Assembly (NCBI GenBank): GCA_030628225.1
Contig: DAOVRJ010000082.1
Location: 1 to 9,396, forward strand
Origin: Candidatus Zixiibacteriota bacterium
GTDB taxonomy: Bacteria > SM23-81
Direction of reading: 5' to 3'
Length of the DNA stretch: 9,396 bases
The notes under the pieces are model-generated. The model had not been told where the DNA came from. It was given only the letters and a program-made list of their open reading frames with translations, and did not search any database. The position numbers were made by a program, and so were the translations under genes. Positions 1 through 6,352 of this stretch are shown here, in pieces (position 1 is the first letter of the stretch; every line of letters starts with the position of its first letter).

Positions 1-2022
1 ACCATTGGCTTTGTTCCTAGATGGTATAGAGATTCTATCGACGAGGTCATAACGCTTTTTCAGAATAATCTTGACCGGTATTCTATCGTTCAGCACGGCA
101 ACGATCACGATGGGTTTGAGTTCTTCGCCTATGACTCCGCAGGTTCCTTAGCCGTCTGCTTGGAGAGAGGTTGGTGTGACTTCCCCCCAAGACCAATCAT
201 AGAGCAAGAAGCGGATATCGTTGAGGGTGCTACCCGGATGGCGGAGTTTCAACAATTAACTGGCCTTCCATATGATAAAGCAATGATTTTTCCCTTTGGC
301 ATATCGCCCGCAGGTACATTTCAGTTGTTAAAAGCGTACAACTTCCTGGCCACTGTTAACGCACAATCAATCCCCATTGGCGAAGAAGCAGGTCAAAACT
401 TCGACTTTAACATACGTCCTATCAATATGAACTACGGCAATTTCGCCTGTACCTACCGTAGGCATTGGCACCAAGATCAACTTCACCTGTTCGACTTTTT
501 CGTCGATAGACCGGTACTTATTTATGAGCATCAGGATTTCTTCGAAAGCGGTCCCGGCGCTTTCAACAATGCCGCAGCGGCCATCAACGGGGTATCCGGA
601 TCGGCGGAGTGGCGGGGACTCGGCTATATACTGAAACATCTTTATCTGCAGAAAAGCAACGATGACGGAACGATATCTGTGATGATGTACACCAACGATT
701 TGATTCTTTCCAATGAGACGACCAGCCCTCAAATTTACGACATCCAGAAAGAGGAGACCCTCAACGTGCCCATCTTGTCCCTTACCGTTGACGACATCCC
801 CACAACCTATTCTTTGACAGACGATACCTTGCATGTTACGGTAACCATTCCGCCTGGAGCCTCGAGGGAAATTGAAATCCGCTACGGCTCAGGGAACAAG
901 GACTTCGCCATCTCCAACGAAGATATTCAGTTTGACCCTCAGGTTTCTGACACCTTAGCTGTGACGGTTCATAATTATGGCTCAGACGGCGGCCCAATAC
1001 CCGTTCAGTTTTTTGACGGCCATCCTGACAGCGGTGGCACCGCCATGGATCTGGTAACTATAGAGCGGATCGGCCCCGATAGCTCGGCGATCATCAAAAG
1101 AGCCTTGAGCGAACTTGTTTCGGGAACCCACAGGCTATATATCATCCTGGACCCCCACGATGTCATCGACGAAACGAACGAGGGGAACAATTGGGCGACC
1201 ACAACTGTCTCTGTTCCTGATGAGTTTATCATAGACGATTTCGAATACGATGACTCTCCGCTTAACCACGGATGGGGTATCGACCAGGGGACGGGAGAAC
1301 TCTCCGTGGTCTTCGACCCTACCCTGAACAGTCGCGTCATGGAAGCCATTACCACCGAGGGCACGGGCTTCAGGATCAGCCATACCGCTTTTAACTCACC
1401 GAAAAAACTCCTTTCATTAGAAATGAAGGCGGATGAGTTCTTCATCCTGTATGTCCGCGTTCAAACCACTCTTGGTGAATACTACCTGCAGTACACCCCT
1501 GATGTTGGAGCCGATACGGTCAGTGGATCATACGTCTGTTTTCACCTGGGCTCCTCCTATCAGGATTCTCATTGGCACACTATACAGCGAGATTTGGCGG
1601 CCGATGTGTCATCGCAACTGGACGCATCATTCTCTTGGGTGAAATACTTCGTTCTCAGGGGCTCCTATCGACTTGACGATTTAACTCTCTCAGAGCCTAT
1701 CACCCATGTTGGCCAAGATCAAAACGGCGCAGGTTTTACACCCGACGGATTTTGCCTTTTCGCCAACTACCCCAATCCATTCAACTCCTGGACAACCCTG
1801 ACCTATCGAGTCTCCAGAGAAAGTGACGTGCGGTTAAAAATCTACAACATCCGGGGTCAGCGGGTGCTCACCCTGGTGGACGGAAAAAAGCCAGCGGGCC
1901 TGCACAGAATCAGTTGGGATGGTCTGGACGAAGGTGGATCGCTTGTGGCCAGCGGCGTCTATTTCTGCGCTCTACAAGTCGAGGGTGTTAGAAAAATCAG
2001 AAAAATGGTTTTACTTCGCTAA
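1..2022 (+). CDS. Exported polysaccharide deacetylase-like protein with CARDB domain and FlgD-like/T9SS-type C-terminal tail (5' end missing)
   Basis: The frame is open from the first base, so the true start lies upstream; the TTG at 160 is an internal codon. At least 673 residues are visible, numbered here from base 1. Residues 1 to about 200 look like a NodB-type polysaccharide deacetylase: an HxxxH metal-site-like motif (H32 GND H36), a later FPFG segment (97-100) after a 'TG.P' stretch, and H177 in an EHQDFF segment. Residues about 301-408 resemble a CARDB/Ig-like adhesion domain, ending in the typical 'DE.NEGNN' pattern. Residues about 409-567 look like a beta-sandwich, opening with IDDFEY, possibly carbohydrate binding. 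Residues 581-673 form a FlgD-like Ig tail with NYPNPFN (589-595), 'KIYNIRGQRV' and 'ASGVYF', the kind used for type IX or related outer-surface sorting. The protein probably acts outside the cell on a glycan. The tail is the surest call, the deacetylase call is moderate, and activity is not shown. The signal peptide would lie outside the window. Confidence 0.72.
   Translation, partial: TIGFVPRWYRDSIDEVITLFQNNLDRYSIVQHGNDHDGFEFFAYDSAGSLAVCLERGWCDFPPRPIIEQEADIVEGATRMAEFQQLTGLPYDKAMIFPFGISPAGTFQLLKAYNFLATVNAQSIPIGEEAGQNFDFNIRPINMNYGNFACTYRRHWHQDQLHLFDFFVDRPVLIYEHQDFFESGPGAFNNAAAAINGVSGSAEWRGLGYILKHLYLQKSNDDGTISVMMYTNDLILSNETTSPQIYDIQKEETLNVPILSLTVDDIPTTYSLTDDTLHVTVTIPPGASREIEIRYGSGNKDFAISNEDIQFDPQVSDTLAVTVHNYGSDGGPIPVQFFDGHPDSGGTAMDLVTIERIGPDSSAIIKRALSELVSGTHRLYIILDPHDVIDETNEGNNWATTTVSVPDEFIIDDFEYDDSPLNHGWGIDQGTGELSVVFDPTLNSRVMEAITTEGTGFRISHTAFNSPKKLLSLEMKADEFFILYVRVQTTLGEYYLQYTPDVGADTVSGSYVCFHLGSSYQDSHWHTIQRDLAADVSSQLDASFSWVKYFVLRGSYRLDDLTLSEPITHVGQDQNGAGFTPDGFCLFANYPNPFNSWTTLTYRVSRESDVRLKIYNIRGQRVLTLVDGKKPAGLHRISWDGLDEGGSLVASGVYFCALQVEGVRKIRKMVLLR
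1741..2019 (+). other. FlgD-like / type IX secretion-like C-terminal sorting domain
   Basis: These codons encode the last 93 residues of the first protein. They show the family landmarks in order: YPNPFN, a strand with T.LTY, 'LKIYNIRGQ', 'W.GLDEGG', 'SGVYF' and a basic KIRKMVLLR end. The usual proline after NPFN is a serine here (NPFNSWTTL). In Bacteroidota such tails direct export by the type IX system. In other phyla the same fold occurs without a proven secretion partner, so the route is inferred. Confidence 0.82.
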
Positions 2023-2026
2023 TATC

Positions 2027-2031
2027 AGGAG
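2027..2031 (+). promoter_or_regulatory. Ribosome binding site supporting a TTG start
   Basis: AGGAG lies 9 bases before the TTG at 2041, in the 18-base gap after the previous stop. The first in-frame ATG (codon 6, 2056) would cut into the first beta strand, so TTG is the better start. Confidence 0.7.
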
Positions 2032-2040
2032 CCACCCGCT

Positions 2041-3237
2041 TTGACCAAAATTTGCATGTTAGCATACACCTATTACCTCAGCGATCCCCGGGTTCGGCGA
2101 GAGGCCGAGGCTCTGGCCGACAGAGGCTACGGGGTGGATGTCCTTTGTCTTCATGGCGAAGGTGAAAAACCTCGCCAGCAGGTTAACGGTGTCCGCGTGA
2201 TTCGCCTTCCTCAAAGTCGATACCGGGGCCATCGGTCCTGGGCTTATGTGGTGGGCTATGCACGTTTCTTTATCTTGTCCTTTCTATGGCTGACCTGGTT
2301 CCATCTCAGAAAAGGCTATCAGCTCATCCAAGTTCACACCATGCCCGATTTCCTGGCCTTCGCCGCCCTCGTCCCTAAAATTCTTGGCGCCAAAATTGTC
2401 CTTGACATCCACGACTTGATGCCGGAACTTTATAGCACCAAATTCGGCCTGGCTAAAAGCCACCCCCTGATTAAGGTCCTCAAATTACAGGAGCGGCTCA
2501 GCGCCAGATTCGCCCACCGGGTAATCGCCGTGCACGAGCCGCAGCGCCGGCTTCTGGTGGACCATGGCATACAGGATTCCAAAATCTGCACAGTCATGAA
2601 CGCCGTGGACGACAAGCTCTTTTGCCTTTCCAGGGGAATGACCGTTGGCCACGAAGGGCGGGAGGGTTTCACCCTAATCTATCACGGGACCTTGGTGAAG
2701 CGGTACGGCGTGGACGTGGCCATCAGGGCGGTGAATTTGGCGGCAAAAGAGATTCCTCGGCTGCGTTTTCTCGTCTATGGAGATGGGGATAACCGGGAGG
2801 AGCTGGAAACCATCACCGGGGAGCTAGGCCTCCAAAACACGGTGGTCTTCAGCGGGAAATTCCTTCCCCTGGAGCAAATCCCTGGTGTAGTGGCTCAAGC
2901 AGACGTGGGACTGGTGCCAAACCGGGACAGTGCGCTGGATAATGTCCTACCCACAAAGCTCATGGAATACGTGGCTATGGGCATCCCGGCCATCGTATCC
3001 AGAACCGATACTGTGGAAGCCTATTTCGACGACACCATGGTCAGGTTTGTGCCACCAGAGGATGAGGAGCATCTGGCTGAAGCCATCCTCGAACTATATC
3101 ATCACCCGGAAAAAGCTCAAAGCATCGCTCAAAACGCTCGCAGACACAACGAGCAATATGGTTGGGCCCGGCAACGAACAGCTTACTACAAGCTAATCGA
3201 CTCGCTGCTAAACAACCCCCGTCAACAAGCAGGCTGA
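2041..3237 (+). CDS. Glycosyltransferase family 4 (GT-B fold)
   Basis: This 398-residue protein transfers a sugar from an activated (nucleotide) donor to a growing, probably lipid-linked glycan on the cytoplasmic face of the membrane. The N-terminal Rossmann-like acceptor half opens with a strand (ICMLAYTYY) and the GT4 signature 'SDPRVRREAEAL' with 'RGY.VDV'. It also carries an IHDLMPE segment (123-129). The hydrophobic stretch at about 70-90 (FFILSFLWLTWF) may touch the membrane. The C-terminal donor half starts near 'IYHGTLVKRYGVD' (213 on) and has 'VYGDGDNREEL' and the donor-binding 'PTKLMEYVAMGIP' (304-316, E309). Length is normal for GT4. The start is TTG with a good ribosome site. The stop lies only 5 bases before the next ATG, which points to co-translation. 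Donor and linkage cannot be read from the sequence. CapM/WbuB-like relatives act in capsule and O-antigen synthesis. Confidence 0.9.
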   Translation: MTKICMLAYTYYLSDPRVRREAEALADRGYGVDVLCLHGEGEKPRQQVNGVRVIRLPQSRYRGHRSWAYVVGYARFFILSFLWLTWFHLRKGYQLIQVHTMPDFLAFAALVPKILGAKIVLDIHDLMPELYSTKFGLAKSHPLIKVLKLQERLSARFAHRVIAVHEPQRRLLVDHGIQDSKICTVMNAVDDKLFCLSRGMTVGHEGREGFTLIYHGTLVKRYGVDVAIRAVNLAAKEIPRLRFLVYGDGDNREELETITGELGLQNTVVFSGKFLPLEQIPGVVAQADVGLVPNRDSALDNVLPTKLMEYVAMGIPAIVSRTDTVEAYFDDTMVRFVPPEDEEHLAEAILELYHHPEKAQSIAQNARRHNEQYGWARQRTAYYKLIDSLLNNPRQQAG

Positions 3238-3242
3238 ATATC

Positions 3243-4253
3243 ATGAACACCCAGCGCCAGAAAAAAGATGAACCCGCTCGAATCTTCCTGACCGGGGCCG
3301 GAACTGCCTCGGCCATCAACGTGATCAAAGCGCTGCGCAGACAAAACGAACTGGCCGTCTATATCGTGACAGGTGATATGAATCCCCTGGCTGCAGGCCT
3401 GTACCTGGGAGACAAACACCTGCTGCTTCCACCGGCCACGGATGAAGAATACATCCCCCGGGTGCTTGAGATCTGCCGACGAGAATCGATCCAGATTATG
3501 TTGCCTATCTTCTCCAAAGAAATCTCGGTTTTCGCTCGGCATAAAAAGCGATTTGCTCAGGAGGGAATTGCCATCTCGGTCTCCGACCCCTCGGTGGTGG
3601 AGATGTGCAACAGCAAGGTACGAACCCATAGATTCTTTATTGAACATCAGATTCCAGCGCCAAAGATGTATACCCCAGAAGATCTGGATCAGCCAGAAAA
3701 CGTGGATTTTCCGCTGTTCATCAAGCCAGAGGACGGACGATCCAGCATGAACACGTTTAAAATCCGGGACGCCTTCCAGCTGGCGTTCTTCAAAAAGTAC
3801 ATCCCAAATCCCGTGGTAATGGAATACGTGGATGGTACTGAATATACAGTGGACGTTCTGGCCGACCTGAACGGAGAGGTCATGGTGGCCGTACCTCGTG
3901 TCAGGCTCAATACCAAGGCGGGTCAGTGCGTCATAGGACAGACTGTCCGGAGTCCGAAGATTGTTCAGATGGTGAAACGAATCACCCGTGCCGCAGGCAT
4001 TCACGGGCAGTGTAACATCCAGTGCATCCAGAGAAAATCCGACGGACGGCTTTTCTTCATCGAGATCAACCCGCGATTTGCCGCCGGCGGCCTAATGCTT
4101 GCCGTCGCCGCGGGAGCCAACATCCCTCTGCTGTTGATCAAGATGCTTCTGGGCCGACCCATCGAAAAGAAGGAGCTCCAGTACAAACCCGGGGTGTATA
4201 TGCTCCGCTACTGGGAAGAACTCTTTCTGGAACAAGACCAACTGGCTACCTAG
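3243..4253 (+). CDS. ATP-grasp domain ligase (CarB-like)
   Basis: A 336-residue enzyme expected to use ATP to turn a carboxylate into an acyl phosphate and couple it to an amine or similar nucleophile in the cytoplasm. The N-terminal pre-ATP-grasp Rossmann-like domain begins 'IFLTGAGTASAINVIKAL' (about 14-31). Landmarks of the ATP-grasp core are the ATP-binding lysine in 'LFIKPEDGRSS' (K161), 'MEYVDGTEYTVDV' (about 193-205) and the metal-binding 'FIEINPRFAAGG' with E274 and N276. All look intact. The ATG at 3243 is preferred: an upstream in-frame extension would overlap the glycosyltransferase gene by 76 bases and encodes a low-complexity leader, while ATG 3243 sits just after that gene's stop with a weak CAGG upstream. 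The next gene is a HAD phosphatase; pairs like this occur in glycan clusters. Substrate unknown. It could make an amide-linked substituent on a sugar, but that is inference. Confidence 0.87.
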   Translation: MNTQRQKKDEPARIFLTGAGTASAINVIKALRRQNELAVYIVTGDMNPLAAGLYLGDKHLLLPPATDEEYIPRVLEICRRESIQIMLPIFSKEISVFARHKKRFAQEGIAISVSDPSVVEMCNSKVRTHRFFIEHQIPAPKMYTPEDLDQPENVDFPLFIKPEDGRSSMNTFKIRDAFQLAFFKKYIPNPVVMEYVDGTEYTVDVLADLNGEVMVAVPRVRLNTKAGQCVIGQTVRSPKIVQMVKRITRAAGIHGQCNIQCIQRKSDGRLFFIEINPRFAAGGLMLAVAAGANIPLLLIKMLLGRPIEKKELQYKPGVYMLRYWEELFLEQDQLAT

Positions 4254-4302
4254 CCCCTTGAGGATGTTTTGGCATGGCCAATCGGACCCTTTGACACCCA
4301 AT

Positions 4303-4306
4303 GGGA
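4303..4306 (+). promoter_or_regulatory. Ribosome binding site deciding the HAD gene start
   Basis: GGGA (within TGGGAAAA) lies 7 bases before ATG 4314. It favours that ATG over the in-frame TTG at 4269, which would add 15 residues before HAD motif I with no structural reason. A GAGG at 4260-4263 could serve the TTG, so this is likely rather than certain. Confidence 0.55.
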
Positions 4307-4313
4307 AAACAAG

Positions 4314-4958
4314 ATGACCTTTTTCATCGACCTGGACGGGCCGCTTCTGGACGTTTCGGATAAGTACCACCGTGTATACAAGGCTGTCGTGGAGGAACTC
4401 GGCGGCGTGGCCCTGCCCAAAGAGACCTATTGGAAGCTCAAGCGGCAGAAAACGGACCTGGCTGTGATCCTGGAGCACTCCGGGCTGCCCTCATCGACTG
4501 GAGCTGTTTACAAGACGGCCCGCCTGGAGAGGATCGAGACCCCACAGTTTCTCCATTACGATCGGTTGCAGCCGGGGGCCGTGAAAACCCTGAGCAAGCT
4601 TTGTGGGAAGCACGACCTGTTCCTGGTCACCCTGCGCGCTTTTGCAAAGGTTTTGGGCCATGAACTAGAGCGTCTGAGGCTGACCCCGTTTTTCCGAGAG
4701 ATCCTCAGCGCGCCGGGCGCCCCTCAGAAGAGGCACATGACCAAGGTGGCGCTGATCAGATCCTTGGGAGACGTCTCCTCAGATGAGGGAATTATCGTCG
4801 GCGACACCGAGACGGACATCGCCGCCGGCAAGGAGCTGAGCCTGACCACCGTGGCCGTCCTTGACGGGATCAGAACCCGCCAGATATTAGAGGGCTGTCG
4901 GCCCGACTATATGCTTGAGACCATCGCCGATTTATTTCGCCACCTGCCGGACGTCTGA
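4314..4958 (+). CDS. HAD-superfamily phosphatase (phosphoglycolate phosphatase-like)
   Basis: A 214-residue cytoplasmic hydrolase that would remove phosphate from a small molecule through an aspartyl-phosphate intermediate. Motif I is right at the N-terminus, FFIDLDGPLLD, with nucleophile D6 and acid/base D8. A helical cap region follows (about 15-85). Motif II is 'LFLVTLR' with T106, the motif III lysine is K139 or K144 ('KRHMTK'), and motif IV is GDTETD (163-168) with D164 and D168. All catalytic positions are present and the length fits the single-cap class. Starting at ATG 4314 places motif I where the family has it. The gene follows the ATP-grasp gene after 60 bases, and 13 bases separate it from the lipoprotein gene. 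Its substrate may be a phosphorylated precursor for the ATP-grasp product or a sugar phosphate such as an intermediate of nucleotide-sugar synthesis. Neither can be told from sequence. Confidence 0.88.
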   Translation: MTFFIDLDGPLLDVSDKYHRVYKAVVEELGGVALPKETYWKLKRQKTDLAVILEHSGLPSSTGAVYKTARLERIETPQFLHYDRLQPGAVKTLSKLCGKHDLFLVTLRAFAKVLGHELERLRLTPFFREILSAPGAPQKRHMTKVALIRSLGDVSSDEGIIVGDTETDIAAGKELSLTTVAVLDGIRTRQILEGCRPDYMLETIADLFRHLPDV

Positions 4959-4962
4959 GGGG
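4957..4962 (+). promoter_or_regulatory. Ribosome binding site for the beta-helix lipoprotein
   Basis: GAGGGG overlaps the HAD stop codon (TGA 4956-4958) and lies 9 bases before ATG 4972. It fixes the start at the lipoprotein signal peptide rather than at upstream in-frame codons inside the HAD gene. Confidence 0.65.
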
Positions 4963-4971
4963 TCCAGAAAG

Positions 4972-5031
4972 ATGAAAGGAAGGTTCACATTTTCTCTCCT
5001 TTTAGCCCTGGCCTTTCTGGCAGTTGGATGT
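4972..5031 (+). other. Lipoprotein signal peptide with lipobox cysteine C20
   Basis: Codons 1-20 encode a K2/R4 positive end, a leucine/alanine-rich core and the AVGC site, with the cysteine codon TGT at 5029-5031. The residue after the cysteine is serine, not aspartate, so by the enterobacterial rule it would go to the outer membrane. That rule may not hold in this phylum. Confidence 0.75.
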
Positions 5032-6288
5032 TCCAAAAATTCCACTGAGTCCCAGGAGGGCACACTGAAAGGAGTAGTTACTCTAGAAGACCAGCAAGAC
5101 CACAGTGGTATCGTGGTTCATCTGATGGAACTCGGACGACGTTCGATTACCACGGCCGATGGCAGCTACAGCTTATTAGCTATCCCCGCGGGCACGTATT
5201 CCCTCCTGGCCACCGATGGTGATACGACCCGGTATCTTTTCGATTTCATCATCGCCCACGGGGTCTCCGTACGCGCAGAACGCACGACTACAGCTCCAAC
5301 CATCGAATTGCCCATGTTCCAAAGGATCGAAGATGACCTCGGCGGACAGGTGCACTGGACCGCCGAGGGCGGGCCCTATCTCATAACTCAATCGGTGACT
5401 GTTTTACCGGGTTCTCACCTGTCAATTGAAGCCGGTGCTGTTGTCAAATTTGTTGGTTACCACCGGTTGACTGTCCAGGGAAGACTCTTGGCTAAAGGCA
5501 CTACTGCCGATTCCATTCTTTTCACGACAGTGAAGATCGCGGGAAGCCCCGGTGACTGGAATCGGATCAGCATTCAGGGGCCAAAGAATGGGCCGCCGGA
5601 CACCCTGGGTTTCTGCCGCATCCAGTATGCCAACGTAGGGCTGTCCTGCCAGCAAGCCGCGCCGGTTGTTCACAACAACGAGGTATGCAACTGCTTTGGG
5701 TACGGAATCGTGGCCGATATCTCCGCCCCGAAGATCAGCGGAAACTTTCTCAGAAACAATTACGGCGGAATCTCCTGCGAGAACGGGTCCGCTGCCATTA
5801 TCGAGGGCAATACCATTCAGGAAAACTCCTTTGCGGGCATCGCCTGTACCAACTCCTCCCCGCAGATCAGCGACAACGTCATCTCTCAGAACAAATATGG
5901 GCTCTATACCGAGAGAGAGTGTGATCCACTGGTGTGGCACAACCATTTCTTCTCCAACGAGGATGCCTTGTATCTGCACTACTACTGCGATCCGCAAATA
6001 GAGGCCAACGAGATCTCCGACCAACAACGAAGCGGACTGTACCTGAGCGGATATAACAATCCTGAGATTCACCGCAACAACATTTCCCAAAATGGCAGTT
6101 ACGGCGTCTACCTAACCTATCAACCAGACAACGTTCAGGCCCAGAACAACTGGTGGGGCACCAATAATCTCAACGAAATCGGAACGCTCATCTGGGATGT
6201 TCACGACAACGCCGCTGTGGGTGAGGTCCTCCTGAATCCCATTCTGGAAGCCCCTGTAGATAGTGCTGGCCCGAGAGTTTTTCCATAG
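4972..6288 (+). CDS. Lipoprotein with carboxypeptidase-regulatory-like domain and right-handed parallel beta-helix (NosD-like)
   Basis: A 438-residue exported protein. It starts with a short basic end and hydrophobic core (residues 5-18) leading to AVG-C20, a plausible though not ideal lipobox, followed by S-K-N. Lipid attachment to the outer membrane or periplasmic face is therefore likely. Residues about 31-115 look like a carboxypeptidase-regulatory/SpaA-like beta-sandwich ('TLKGVV', 'TTADGSYSLLAIPAGTYSL'). From about 122 comes a right-handed beta-helix: 'LSIEAGAVVKF' entry strands, then about eight coils of 21-23 residues from 223 on, closing with NNWWGT (392-397), a common end mark of such helices. 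The fold is shared by polysaccharide lyases, alginate epimerase AlgG and NosD-type proteins, so it may bind, cut or change a polymer. No clear catalytic residue set is visible, so no activity is assigned. It lacks the sorting tail of the first gene, which suits lipid anchoring. It sits between cytoplasmic sugar enzymes. Confidence 0.83.
   Translation: MKGRFTFSLLLALAFLAVGCSKNSTESQEGTLKGVVTLEDQQDHSGIVVHLMELGRRSITTADGSYSLLAIPAGTYSLLATDGDTTRYLFDFIIAHGVSVRAERTTTAPTIELPMFQRIEDDLGGQVHWTAEGGPYLITQSVTVLPGSHLSIEAGAVVKFVGYHRLTVQGRLLAKGTTADSILFTTVKIAGSPGDWNRISIQGPKNGPPDTLGFCRIQYANVGLSCQQAAPVVHNNEVCNCFGYGIVADISAPKISGNFLRNNYGGISCENGSAAIIEGNTIQENSFAGIACTNSSPQISDNVISQNKYGLYTERECDPLVWHNHFFSNEDALYLHYYCDPQIEANEISDQQRSGLYLSGYNNPEIHRNNISQNGSYGVYLTYQPDNVQAQNNWWGTNNLNEIGTLIWDVHDNAAVGEVLLNPILEAPVDSAGPRVFP
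5638..6162 (+). repeat. Degenerate 21-23 residue beta-helix coil repeats (protein level)
   Basis: Successive coils begin at residues 223, 245, 266, 289, 310, 332, 355 and 378, each with a G-[ILV] start (A-L at 332). Most are followed about eight or nine residues later by a proline and then an 'I..N.I' type step (for example GIAC..S.PQI..N.I). The DNA itself is not tandemly identical, so this is old, diverged repetition. Confidence 0.8.
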
Positions 6289-6352
6289 ATTTAGAGAACT
6301 TACACTTTTGCCTAATTGTATCATCTACGTTTTTGTCACGGGGGAAATAGTT
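6289..6352 (+). other. AT-rich spacer between lipoprotein and dehydrogenase genes
   Basis: This is the longest gap in the window, at 64 bases. By hand count 22 of 64 bases are G or C, clearly lower than the genes on both sides. A TATCAT at 6319-6324 could be a -10 box, but no good -35 box sits at the right distance. An internal promoter is possible and unproven. Confidence 0.3.
6340..6345 (+). promoter_or_regulatory. Ribosome binding site deciding the dehydrogenase start
   Basis: GGGGGA lies 7 bases before ATG 6353. The upstream in-frame GTG at 6263 would start inside the lipoprotein gene and add 30 residues before the Rossmann strand, so ATG 6353 is chosen. Confidence 0.65.

Noticed and set aside
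160-162. TTG as the start of the first gene
   Set aside because: The same frame is open and deacetylase-like from base 1, including the HxxxH motif at residues 32-36, so the gene starts upstream of the window.
3162-3242. Upstream extension of the ATP-grasp gene
   Set aside because: It would overlap the glycosyltransferase gene by 76 bases and adds 27 residues with no domain content. ATG 3243 fits the family start.
3222-4004. Long minus-strand open frame opposite the ATP-grasp gene
   Set aside because: It mirrors a well-supported conserved gene, has no recognisable motif, and its composition is that of an antisense shadow. The same holds for minus-strand frames at 5422-6090, 6398-7183, 7352-8125 and 8521-9063.
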